In this document: one piece after another, positions 12,278 through 22,499 of the stretch
How the letters are laid out: the number at the start of each line of letters is the position of its first letter
Numbering within the stretch: position 1 is the first letter of the stretch
NCBI RefSeq assembly: GCF_937616625.2
Contig: NC_065573.1
Location: forward strand, 16,879,001-16,943,000
Length of the DNA: 64,000 bases
From: Mercurialis annua
Taxonomy: Eukaryota; Streptophyta; Magnoliopsida; Malpighiales; Euphorbiaceae
Reading direction: 5' to 3'
Made by a program: the position numbers and the translations under genes
Notes under the pieces: generated by a model
What the model was told of the DNA's origin: nothing
Database searches by the model: none
Seen by the model: only the letters and a program-made list of their open reading frames with translations

Positions 12278-12930
12278 TTTCCCCACGCAAGTGAGCTAAA
12301 GTCATGATATTTATGCCTTGGCAAATTTTAGCTTCGTTTGAGGCGAGTCGATTCATATTCCGGCCTGTCATTTCGCTTGTTCACCAAGATTTCCATATTT
12401 TGTTTTCCTGCCATGTGTCAATCATCGTCGATTATCTTTATTAGATTTTGGACAAGTCTCTCGTGCTTGTGATATTTGTCATTCATTCGGGGTAACCCTT
12501 AGGTTTCTGTTTCTTCATCTTCCTAACCTTCATCTTTACAGTTTCTTGGAGTATATATACTCATTTTTGCCATTTCTATCTCCACTTCAAACTTTTTTGG
12601 ATTTCTACATTTGCATCTTTCTGCCTTGCTTTACTTCTTCATTTCAAGATTCCTCCCTTCAAGGTTTCTCCATACCTTTCGTTTAATCTAGCTTATTTGA
12701 TTTCCAGGTATTTTAGCTGTTGCATCTCTTTATATTTTCTAGTCATTGTTGGTTTTTCTTTTCAGTTCTTTGTGTTCTTCATTTTCTTGAGAGTCGATTT
12801 CTGCCTTTTGCCTGATTTGATCTTTTAAAATTCAAAATTCTTTCTTCCTCCTTGTTTCCCCCCATTTAATTTAAAATGTCAGTGGAAGGCGAAAGGTTGG
12901 AGTGCTCGTGATGACTTGGAGCATTCCTGA

Positions 12931-13281
12931 AGTTCTTTATCTGCTAAGCAGATACTTGAATTCGCCCAAGAATTTTTCCAGATTGCGAAACCTGCATCAA
13001 AGTTTCGGGCGAATCAAAGTACCGATTCGCCTGACAAAATTATGGTTTTTCACAAGCAATTGTCAGCTGGTTTGTGTTTTCCTTTAGAGCATTTGCTAAT
13101 AGAAAATTGTTAAAACTTAGGTATTCCAGTTAGACAGCTTCATCCCAATGCTATTCGCATTATCTGTTCTTTCGTCGAGTCTTGTCGGTCTCGTCGTGAT
13201 CGGGAACCCTCTTTGAGTTTGTTCCATTATTTTTATTCCTTTTCCCGTCGAAAATACGAAGAATTCATTTTTTGGCGGTAG
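12931..13281 (+). pseudogene. Decayed antisense ORF resembling the 'putative gypsy-type transposon' domain
   Basis: On the plus strand, opposite to the host retroelement, one frame reads VFHKQLSAGLCFPLEHLLI. After a stop and frame change (about 13090-13115) it continues IPVRQLHPNAIRIICSFV and SLSLFHYFYSF. The pattern of a leucine/proline-rich 'aGL.FPL' block, then 'P.QL.PNA.RI', then 'LF.yfy' is that of the plant domain often labelled Transposase_28 or putative gypsy-type transposon. Tat-lineage elements are known to carry extra ORFs between pol and the 3' LTR in antisense orientation, which is exactly this position. The assignment is by eye; the frame is broken and not functional. Confidence 0.55.
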
Positions 13282-13470
13282 GTCGAACCACTCCCTTTTT
13301 GTTCTTCCTTCTTCTTTTAAGGTTTGGACCCCTAAATTTTTCTTAGTTTTGCATTCTTCTTTTTCTTCTTTTTCTCAGAACTTTACCGAGAGTAAAGTTT
13401 CACTTTCTTCTACTCCAATACTGTCTGAAGAAGAGAGGGATTTCGGCCAATCTCTTTTGAATTTGCTTAG

Positions 13471-13596
13471 AAATTACAAATTGGTGTCTGAACTTGTTAA
13501 AAAGTTACAAACCAGTGCTTCTAGCAGATCATTTTCAGGTTACATATACTCTGTTTGTAACTTTTAAGCAAGTTCAGACATCAATTTGTAACTTTT
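13471..13596. repeat. Short fold-back sequence
   Basis: The arm at 13471-13514 (ATTACAAATTGGTGTCTGAA, then CTTGTT, then AGTTACAAAC) is repeated inverted at 13553-13596 (GTTTGTAAC, AAGCAAGTTCAGACATCAAT, TTGTAAC). The spacer is about 40 bp. It is probably the remnant of a MITE; no TSD was identified. Confidence 0.6.
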
Positions 13597-13639
13597 TAAA
13601 TAAGTATTAAACACCAAACCGTAATAAATTTTAGTTAAA

Positions 13640-13937
13640 AGGCCGAATGATTAAAAAAGGGTTAATTTTTTCATGGAAATTTCACAAAAGTCCAAATTTT
13701 TCAATTTTATCCAATCTGTCTTTAAACGCATGATTTCGTTTTAATAATTTCCAACTATGTGATTTACCTCATGTGGCGCCTACGAGGCGCTGATGTGACA
13801 ATGTCACACATTAAAGCCACATAAGTAAAATTGTGTAGATGAACATAATTGAAACAAAATTATACGTTTCAGGATAAATTGGATAAAATTGAAAGTTTTG
13901 ACCTTTTGTGAAATATTTATGAAAAGGTTTCGCCTTC
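13640..13937. mobile_element. MULE-type MITE, 298 bp, TSD TTAGTYAAA
   Basis: Inverted arms share TTTTTTCAT / CTTTTCAT, then ATTTCACAAAAG and TTTCAATTTTATCCAAT. The 9-bp flanks TTAGTTAAA (13631-13639) and TTAGTCAAA (13938-13946) differ at one base. It lies about 260 bp upstream of the ATP synthase start codon, so it bounds the promoter on the left. Confidence 0.62.
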
Positions 13938-14177
13938 TTAGTCAAACTAAGTTCACATACAAAATTTTAATAATTCCATTTTTAAAACAAAATGAATGGT
14001 GAAAATTCTAATTTTAAATAAAGTAAATAGATTTCTGGCAAAAAAAAAAAAAAAAAGTAAATAGATTGGGTTATGAAAAGGAAAAAGCCGCACCTGACCC
14101 AGCTCGCCGTTGTATCGTGAAAAAACAGACCTCATTTAGATCTTAAAAAAAAACACAAGATTAATCATTTCTTCGTT

Positions 14178-14185
14178 TAGGGTTT
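14178..14185 (+). promoter_or_regulatory. Telo-box-like motif upstream of the ATP synthase gamma start codon
   Basis: TAGGGTTT (complement AAACCCTA) lies 12 bp before the ATG. Such motifs are common near transcription starts of plant housekeeping genes. No clear TATA box is visible between 13940 and 14197. Its role here is inference. Confidence 0.4.
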
Positions 14186-14197
14186 CAGCGACAGAAA

Positions 14198-17100
14198 ATG
14201 GCAATGATGGCTGCTCTGAGACGCGAAGGAAGGCGTTTTGCTTCTCCTTTGATATCCCCTCAACCGATCGCCGCCGCCGCTAACGCCACCCTCCGTTCCT
14301 CTCTCCTTGCCGCTGAGTAAGATCCATTTTCAACCCATCTAATTCTTTTTCTCTTTACTATATCTGATCCAAATCATGAGTTATTTTCTATCAATTTTAG
14401 AGTATCATGATTGTTTATTAGGGAAAAAATAAATAAACGATTTTAATTTTGATGAGTTTTAGTATTATTACTGTCCAATTAGAATAAAGTGTTCAAGACT
14501 CAATGCTAGTGTAATTTGTTTTCTTAAACTGAAATTTAGTGTGATATACAATGTACACTAATTTTGTACAGTTTGTAATGTTATGCAGTATGAATTAATT
14601 GGCCATTTTGTTGATTTAGATATTCATTTTGATTTGGTAAAATAAGTCGGTTTGTTTGGCGTGCAGTGAGCATGTCCCTCTTGGAGTTCGTTCGATTTCT
14701 ACGCAAATTGGTAAGAATCATTATTGCTTTAGGCATTGGACCTGTTTTTTGTTATGTATTTCAGTGTGTTCAGTATGTGATGTTGATAAGTTTGTTTATG
14801 CTTATTGACTGTGCAGTCAGAAACCGTATGAAGAGTGTCAAGAATATCCAGAAAATTACGAAGGCTATGAAGATGGTTGCAGCCTCTAAGTTACGTGCTA
14901 TTCAAACTAAAGCTGAAAACTCCCGTGGGCTATGGCAACCTTTTACTGCACTTCTTGGCGATGCTCCTAGTATGTTCATTAACAACTCTATTAGCTGCTA
15001 TTTTCCTATATTTATCTTCTCCAACTTTGGTGAACTTGATGAATTTGTCTATAATGTTATAGCATTAATAAAAAATGAATATTGCAGGGATTCCCTTATG
15101 AGCCTCTTTCTAGAATGTGCCTGCTTATTATGGATTTTTTTTGGAGTAGCTGTAATTGTTTCTTTTGTCACATTTATATAATGTTTGTTGCAGAAAAGAT
15201 AATGTACTAATGTTTGACATGTTTATAATATTTTAGGGTTCTGAGGGTATTGTTTTTAATTCTGCTAGTGATAATCTTCTGGATTCTTTCAACCTGTAAT
15301 GAATGCATGTGCATATGCCGTGAAGAATATGATGTAATTTATTAAAACTGAATTTGCATGCATTGATGGTATGATATTGTGAATAATTTGATTAGGCCAT
15401 CCTTGATGGCTGGTTGAAATTTAACTTACTTTCTCTAATCAGTTTAGATGCTTTAAAAGTTATATTGGTGATAGATGAGAAGACATGAAATTGTTGATAA
15501 ATACTTGGTCAAATTTGAGAAATTCTAAAATCCTATTTGTTATCTTTAAGATGTCAAAGTCATGTTGAATTTTATGCAAATCCCTGGTACCCCTTTAATT
15601 GGAATGATACATTCGGGGATCTGGTGAAGTTTTCTTTTCAACTCAAAATCTGATCAAATCTTCTGTTTAGTGCATGTGTGATAGTGAATTTTGAGTCTAC
15701 TAGATTAGCTTTATTTATGCTCTTAACCGTCTTTGCTTGGTGGCTGTATCGAATTCTTCACTCTATTCTGTTACTCTGGATACTTTTCATTCACTCATTC
15801 ATTCATTTATTGATCGCCTTATATATTGTGCCAGGTGTTGATGTTAAGAAGAATGTAATTGTCACTGTTTCTTCAGACAAAGGTCTTTGTGGAGGAATTA
15901 ACTCCACAGCAGTCAAGAATAGCAGGGCTATTCTCAAGTTGACTTCTGGTAGTTTTTTTTTCTTTTTTTGTACTTCTCTACATTCTAAGCGTCAAGGACT
16001 TGGATGTTTTGAGCATATAAACATATGCTTTCTCTGCCACAGGTCCTGAGAAAGAAACCAAATATGTCGTCTTGGGAGAAAAGGCTAAAGCACAATTGAT
16101 CCGTGACTCAAAAAAGGACATCACACTGTGCATCACTGAGTTGCAGAAGAATCCTTTGAACTTTACTCAGGTTATCATATCTGTTGGACTGTTGGTTTAG
16201 ACAATCCTTCTTTGTTTGTGTGCTGTACTTTGCACATGCTTTTCAATTTTTGAAACATGCTTATGATTGTAACTATCATCTGGTCTAGTCTAGTACACAA
16301 ACCTGCTCATGCATTAATTTGTTCACCTCAAGCAGAGTTGTCAGGCGAGCCTCAGGCGATGGCCAAGGGGCCTCACCTGTCAAGAGCCGGGCAACATCAC
16401 TGAGGTGCGCGCCTCAGTGAAAAATATGTCAACTCTGCCATAGCTGCCACTGAAATTAAGCTCCGCAACAGCCGCATTGCTGTTAGCTTATTAGACGCAT
16501 CCTTTGTTCCTTTTTTTGTTAAGTTCATTTTTTTTAATAGGGGCTCTTTTTAATAATAGGGGCCAAACAACAGCAAAGCAGTCCCTATGTCTTTCTTAAT
16601 GCTTCCTCCAACAAAAAACTAAATCCATTTGTTTTTTTAATTTAGAATCAAATCAAAACCCTCAATTCAATCATTTTCAATTCTAAAACCAAACTAAAAC
16701 CCTAAATCTAATTCTTCTCTTTTAAAATCAAACTAAAACCTAAATCTAATTATTTTTTCTTCTAAAAGTCAAACCAAAATCTGAAATCCTTTAATCAATT
16801 TTTTTTTCCTTTCTATTTTATTCGGACAAATTAATAGTAATAATGATATTTAAATATGTTTTTATGTGACTATTATATTCATAATCACCACTATGTATAC
16901 CTCCTTATCTAGGAAGTCTGAGTGCTTTGATTTGAGAATTAAATTTGCTTGCAAGAACAGTTAGATATTCATCAGTACTTTTAATATTTATTTTTAAATT
17001 GTTTTTTCTTTCGGCGCCTTTTTTTCCGAAAGGCAGTCGCCTAGCGCCTTGGGCCATATGACCCCTTGTCGCGTCGAAGCGCCTTTAGCCTTTCACAACT

Positions 17101-18302
17101 ATGACCTCAAGATACTTATACCTCAAGAAACGTATACCCTTCTGCGAAATATATGTAATAGTGTACAAGTTTTACGCTTAAGCTCGCAATGATTAAATGC
17201 TGCTGATTTGATAGTTTACTGTTTTTATTATTTGTTTTGGGCTCAGACCATATGGATTGTTGCCTTTTCAGGTATCTGTTGTAGCAGATGATATCTTAAA
17301 GAATGTCGAGTTTGATGCTTTGAGGATTGTCTTCAACAAGTTCCAGTCTGTTGTCTCATTTCTTCCAACCCTGTCAACTGTGTTATCGCCCGAGGTGATT
17401 CACCTGATCATATGTTTTGGTCTTATTTCAATATGTTATATTAAATGGTTTGTTAAATCAAATAATGCTCCACTGGCATAGATTGTGGAGAGAGAGTCTG
17501 AAGCTGGTGGGAAACTTGGAGATCTCGACTCTTATGAGATTGAAGGAGGTGAAACAAAGGGTGAAATACTTCAAAATCTATCGGAGTTCCAGTTTTCTTG
17601 TGTAAGGCTTGCTGGGCTTTTGCTTTACATTTATGTTTGAGGCTCAATACATTTTAGTTGTGACTTTTATACTGGCTTAAAGGAACTTCTACCTTACTGA
17701 AGATAGAAGAAATTGATTTGGTTGACGATATCTAGTTTATTATATGAACTTTGTAGCCTGTGTTATATTGATGCTTTTCCAATCGAGCCCTATTTTAACT
17801 TCAGTTTCAATATATGTCCTGGCATTCTGATGTTTTCCAGGGAAAGATAACTGGTAATAATACAGAGTTTCACGTGTATGACTTTATGATTGTTTTACAA
17901 ATTATGTAGAATTTGTTTCATGCTCCCCCAGGTCTTGTTCAATGCTGTATTGGAGAATGCTTGCAGTGAGCAAGGAGCGAGGATGTCTGCTATGGACAGC
18001 TCAAGCAGAAATGCCGGTGAAATGCTTGATCGTCTCACGCTTACCTACAATAGGTCTATCTCTCTTATTTGTTTAACTCAATTTTAAATCACTCTTACTG
18101 AAAAAATTTATGAAAAAACTAGGTTGATATTACCTGTCCAAACTTTTGTACTTTACATTGAAAGAATTAGAGCTTAGACATTCCTTAATCTAACTTATGA
18201 TCTTAATTTTTGTAAAATGATTTTTGTAACAGAACTCGTCAAGCATCAATCACCACCGAGTTGACTGAAATTATATCTGGAGCATCAGCGCTTGAGGGTT
18301 AG
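14198..18302 (+). CDS. ATPC: Mitochondrial F1Fo ATP synthase, gamma subunit
   Basis: Nine exons join into an uninterrupted 330-aa protein: 14198-14316, 14667-14710, 14817-14969, 15835-15948, 16043-16170, 17272-17394, 17482-17601, 17932-18053, 18233-18302. All introns have GT-AG ends and all phases agree. The gamma subunit is the rotating central stalk of F1 in the mitochondrial matrix and couples proton flow to ATP synthesis. The N-terminus ([17 protein letters not shown]) is an arginine-rich mitochondrial presequence. RSISTQ sits close to the expected cleavage region. The conserved N-terminal helix begins [27 protein letters not shown] and the C-terminal helix ([18 protein letters not shown] ... 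ASALEG) are family signatures. It lacks the regulatory cysteine insert of the chloroplast homologue, so it is the mitochondrial form. Length is normal (about 325 aa). Intron 5 is enlarged by a hAT-type element. Confidence 0.97.
16333..17103. mobile_element. Non-autonomous hAT-type element, 771 bp, TSD ACCTCAAG, in intron 5 of the ATP synthase gene
   Basis: The ends are CAGAGTTGTCAGGCGAGCC and, inverted, CATAGTTGTGAAAGGC. The 8-bp duplication ACCTCAAG is perfect at 16325-16332 and 17104-17111. GC-rich ends (AGGCGAGCCTCAGGCGATGG; GCCTAGCGCCTTGGGCC) flank an AT-rich core without coding potential. An 8-bp TSD and CA..G ends fit hAT. It makes up most of the 1.1-kb intron; both splice sites remain intact. 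Confidence 0.85.
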
Positions 18303-18654
18303 TTGAAGAAATGTTGAAGCTAAGATACATGACGGTGACGAAATAAGACGGAACAATTTCTTGAACTTAGTAGCAATCTTTTGAGGATGTTTTTGTTGTG
18401 AGGTATTCAATAATCCTCCCCAGCATCGGATAACATTTCTGGGAATAGAAAACGTAACTTTGATAGTTACAGTTGGTTTTCAATAGTTTTACTTTTAATG
18501 CTTTCAAAACTGAAAGCTGAATGACTATGGTTTTGAAAGTAGAGAATTCTTGTAAATTGTTGCCATCCATTTATTTTTACGCATGTGAGTGGACACATTT
18601 GACGGTTTAAATCACAGTGGTTCAAAATATTGGAGTGGTTCTTCTTTTTAAGTA
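18303..18654. other. 3' flank of the ATP synthase gene
   Basis: The stop codon is followed by the likely 3' UTR and intergenic DNA. No strong polyadenylation signal or other gene was recognised. The next element begins at about 18655. Confidence 0.4.
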
Positions 18655-18768
18655 GGGGTGTGTAGTGTTTGGGTAGAAGAAAATTAATCGAACAAATCAA
18701 ACCAAAATTTTAATTTGCTCTGGTTTTTGGTTTATTTAGTTTGGTTATGAATATGTGCACTAAAAATT

Positions 18769-20719
18769 GAGAAAATAACACAAAAATTACAAATACGGGG
18801 CTCTCTTTTTCTAATGTCAAGTTGCCAAATTTTTAACATTTTCTATCATTTTATGTTTTACATCTAATGACCGGGTGTGCTTAATGTTTTCATAAAATAA
18901 CCTTTACTCCTAAGCCTACACCTGAGTGCTGAGATGATCTCACGTATAAATTTAAGTCAATTTGATCGAAAAATTCTGATCGAAGAATAATGAAAACGAT
19001 GGAGAACGAGAAGCGCCTGACGAGGAAGAGTACTGCTACTGCCATTTTCAACCTCACAAGCTAAGTGATTAGAAAAATGAAATTTCTTCGCTATAAAACT
19101 ATATGTATTGGATTAGGGTTTGCACATTCATTTACCTTCTACCTATTTTGTGATTTTTCTCTTATTTTTTAAATCAATTTTCAATTCTCATTCATAGCCT
19201 CTATTCTTAATCCAATTATGTTTATTTATTAATTTTTTTCCGTCCATTTTCATATTTTTTACCTTTGAACTTTTGATTTTTTTTTCTCTACAAAATTGTA
19301 TGGAAAACCGAGATTTAATGGTGATTAAGAGGGTTGTGATGACAAATTACATTTTCGAATACTGAATATGATAGTTTGTTTTTACGTTTCTCAAAGATGG
19401 AGATTATTAAGTAGTGGGTTTTCAATTCCTGCTAAAATGAGAAGTGGGTTCTGATTTAAATGAAAAAAAAAGGTTTTGGGACACCAAAATATAAGATTGT
19501 GAAGAAAAGAAATAGAAGTGCATTGATAATACTATAGAGAAAAAGTTTATCAGGATTGTTTTTTTTCTGGTTTTCTTGATGGAAGCTTTAACTTTGATGC
19601 AGTGGTTGATGGAAGAATTGACTGAGTCCAACTGCTTCCGGCAGTGGCTGAGGCGCCACCACTACCTCAGCGGATGTTGTTGCCAATGTAAGACGAGAAA
19701 GGCATGTTTTTTTGATTTTGGGATTACAATATCTATGTATATTTGATACATCATTGATACACTGTATATAAATATTTGATACATCATTGATACATTGTAG
19801 ATAAATCACCGATACATTATAGATACACAACTGATACATCGTAGATACATAATTTTCATTATTTTAAAGAAATAAATTTTGCAGATACACCGTAGATTAT
19901 AATTTTTAAAATCAAATGCTCTTATTAACAACATATTGCTTGATTTGTCTTTAACTTTTAGCTATCTCTAACTAAAACTTAAGTTGGTTCAGTTTTTAAG
20001 TATATGTTATTATACATATCAGATACATTAACGATATATTATATATACAACATTGATATATCGCTGATATATTATAGATACACCATTTATTATATCTAGC
20101 ATCAGTCTCCTACTCATTATAATTATTGTCAAAAAAATATTTTTTAACGAGACTGATACACTGTAAATACATTGCCGATATATTATTTGTTAATGAACAA
20201 AAGTAATTTGAATATCCCTATTAAAAGAATCCATTATGACAAAACCACATCCTCAACTAATTCGAGTTTATGGGTTCTTGGAGACCTGAAACAGATTCAT
20301 CCAATAATAAAATTTCAGTACAATTGTCTAATTAGTAAAATTGATTTATTAATTACCCAAATAAAATCATAAATATTAAAATTGACTTGCAAGTATGTTT
20401 TGATACATAAATGATACATAAAAGCTACATAAATGAACATGTTTAAATAATTCTAACACGCTGACACGCGCCGACACGTGACTGACACGTTTTTCTGACA
20501 CGCGTGTCAGACGTGTTACTGACGTATTTTGACGCGTTTTTACAGCTGTTTTATACGTTTTTTTTGACTTTTTTAGTTCAAATGTGCTATGTGTCTATTG
20601 TTTAATGGTTGGTTAGAAAATGTAAACTTTCTCCTTATTTTGTCATGAATGTAAAGAATTTGGATTTTGGCTATTTGAGTAATATTTGATTTGTTTTTGA
20701 ATATTTTTGTTTTTTTCTC
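18769..20719 (+). mobile_element. Non-autonomous MULE, copy C, 1951 bp, TSD CTAAAAATT
   Basis: The ends are GAGAAAATAACACAAAAA and TATTTTTGTTTTTTTCTC. Perfect 9-bp duplications CTAAAAATT lie at 18760-18768 and 20720-20728. The terminus GAGAAAAYAAC is shared with copies A (45852-47862) and B (55371-57370), as are the size and a core rich in GATACAT (19744-20180). No transposase is present. A short open frame from 18991 (MKTMENEKRLTRKST) and GC-rich patches at 18990-19060 and 19620-19690 may be captured sequence, but no gene was recognised. Confidence 0.85.
19744..20180. repeat. GATACAT-rich array in MULE copy C
   Basis: GATACAT, GATACACTG, GATACATTGTAGATA and variants recur at irregular spacing. 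Spurious frames through it give repeated YLQCIND-like peptides. Similar arrays occur at corresponding places in the two sister elements. Confidence 0.75.
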
Positions 20720-21825
20720 CTAAAAATTTGGTTATTTCGGTTTGTTTGTTAGTATGAAATTTTTGAATTAATCGAATTGACTTAATTAACCGAGTTATAT
20801 AGATGAATCTTGTAATATTTATTTTTAAAATATTGATATTATTTTAGTTATTTAGGATTTAGACATTGTTGAAGTTGTATAGTAATTACAAATTAATAAT
20901 GAAATTTATTTATTTTATTTGCCTTTTATTTTTAATAACTAATTTTAATAAAATCAAGTTAATTGAAATAAATGACCAAATTGAAATTTATTTTGATTTG
21001 GTTACGGTAATTTTGATATAATTCGATTTTAGTTAGGTTAAGAAAATTATACTATTTTGATTTTGGATCGGTTTAGTGATCCAACCAATTGATGCACACC
21101 CAACTAATTACTCCATACTATCTATAATATCTGTCATTTATTTATTTCACATAAATAAAAAAAGTAATAAAATATGTCTTGATTTGTATGTATTTTATTA
21201 AATTGTCCATATAAATTTTTAATGTTTGACTAGTTATTTTAACCTTACTAATTTATTGCCAGAGATAAACTTGAAAAAATAATAATAAATATTTTCTTAA
21301 AATTCTAAAGTTATAAATATCATGAACCAAGAAAAATTTTCAAATGCGACAAATATTATGAATCAGAGAGAGTAATTCTTTTTAGAAAAGTAAACTTTTT
21401 ATCTTAATTTACTACTTCATCCGTTCCGTTTAAGAAGTTATGTATTCCATTTTTCTTCCATTTAAAATGTCTCATATCTATTACTAAAATATCTTTTCAA
21501 TGAATATTCTATTTTACCCTTCATTTAGTCATCTTAAAGGGATTGTATGAAAAATTCCACTATCATTAACAAAAGCAAAACATGAAAAAATATAAAAAAT
21601 GACAAATATAATAAATGTTTTTTTTAATATGTGTGTAACAGTAAACAGGGGAGGATCTAGCCTTGGGCTCAGGTAGGCTCGAGCACGGGCTGCCGCCGGA
21701 AATTTGGAGGACCGGCGCTGGTCTTCTGAAAGCCAGCCATGGCTGCCGTAAGGAAAAACAAAAGCTGCATGCTGACTGAAGGAGGAAGAAGAAGGCTGTT
21801 TGCCTTCTGAAATTTTTTTTAATTG

Positions 21826-21857
21826 AAGAGGCCAAAACGACGTCGTTTTGGCCTCTT
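21826..21857. repeat. Perfect 32-bp palindrome in the hAT 5' subterminal region
   Basis: The half-site AAGAGGCCAAAACGAC is followed directly by its exact complement GTCGTTTTGGCCTCTT. A near copy AGAGGCCAAAACGACGCCGT lies at 21886-21905. Subterminal repeats of hAT elements are transposase-binding sites, so this is a candidate binding site; that is inference. Confidence 0.75.
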
Positions 21858-22499
21858 ATTTTTTTTTAATTAAATAGAGGCCAAAACGACGCCGTTTTGA
21901 CCCCAAGTTTCATCTGCTCCGCTTCAAACAGCGCAGATGAAACGGGACTGATGCTTATTAAATGCATCAGTCCCAAACTTCCACCATTAAAAAAAGAATA
22001 GCCCCACACCATTTTTCCTATTTAATATTTATAAATCACAATGTTTCTATTCAATCCCTCAATTTTTCTTGTTATACTTATATGGCATTTGAAGTAAATA
22101 TTATTAATTTCTAAACTCTTTAACCTAATTTCAAAATCTACAACCTAATTCCTAAATATCATAACCTAATTTTTCAATTTTAAATTCTCCTCCAAAATCA
22201 ATCAACCTCTAACTTTGGTAAGTCTTTTTTTTAAATTTTTTTTTATGTAATTTTATTTAATTAATTTATTTGTTTTATGGTGAAATAACTCTATTCAATT
22301 CTATTTGTTTAGGTTTTCCACTTGATTTATTCATAAAAAATCAAAAAAAGAAATTGGACTACAACAAGTAAGTATTCTAAATTATTGTCATTTTATTTTA
22401 TTGATAAATATTTGATGAATATTATTATTATTTGGATATTTTTATGAATATTAAATTAAATTGTAAGATAAAACTAATTGAAATAATTGTATTTAGGTT

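Larger units (their letters stand above)
12278..13630 (-). mobile_element. 3' internal remnant of the minus-strand LTR element
   Basis: Directly inside the LTR lies CCCCACGCAAGTGAGC, the complement of the tract before the LTR at 35887 (GCTCACTTGCGGGGG). The similarity continues with ATGATATTTATGCC and GAGGCGAGTCG, which answer to ATACCATGACT and CGACTCACCTC at 35800-35860. No 5' LTR is found further right, so the element is truncated. An antisense open frame lies inside and is listed separately. Confidence 0.7.
18655..21104. mobile_element. MITE split by a MULE insertion
   Basis: The left piece 18655-18768 begins TAGGGGTGTGTAGTG. The right piece 20720-21104 ends CACACCCAACTA, whose complement is TAGTTGGGTGTG. 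Both pieces contain CGGTT/AACCG-rich words (AATCGAACAAATCAAACC; TTAATCGAATTG). The outer ends are inverted. Removing the MULE at 18769-20719 restores one element of about 490 bp. Confidence 0.6.

Noticed and set aside
13349..13567. Serine-rich plus-strand ORF as a gene
   Set aside because: Its second half runs into a fold-back sequence and it lies in a retroelement remnant; it may at best continue the decayed antisense ORF.
14666..17481. Open frames overlapping the ATP synthase gene
   Set aside because: They are exon plus intron read-throughs of the real gene; splicing gives a single consistent protein.
14198..18302. Chloroplast ATP synthase gamma subunit
   Set aside because: The regulatory cysteine insert and long plastid transit peptide are absent, and the ends match the mitochondrial form.
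19588..19839. ORF with repeated CIND/YIQC words
   Set aside because: It is a product of the GATACAT array in a non-coding MULE.
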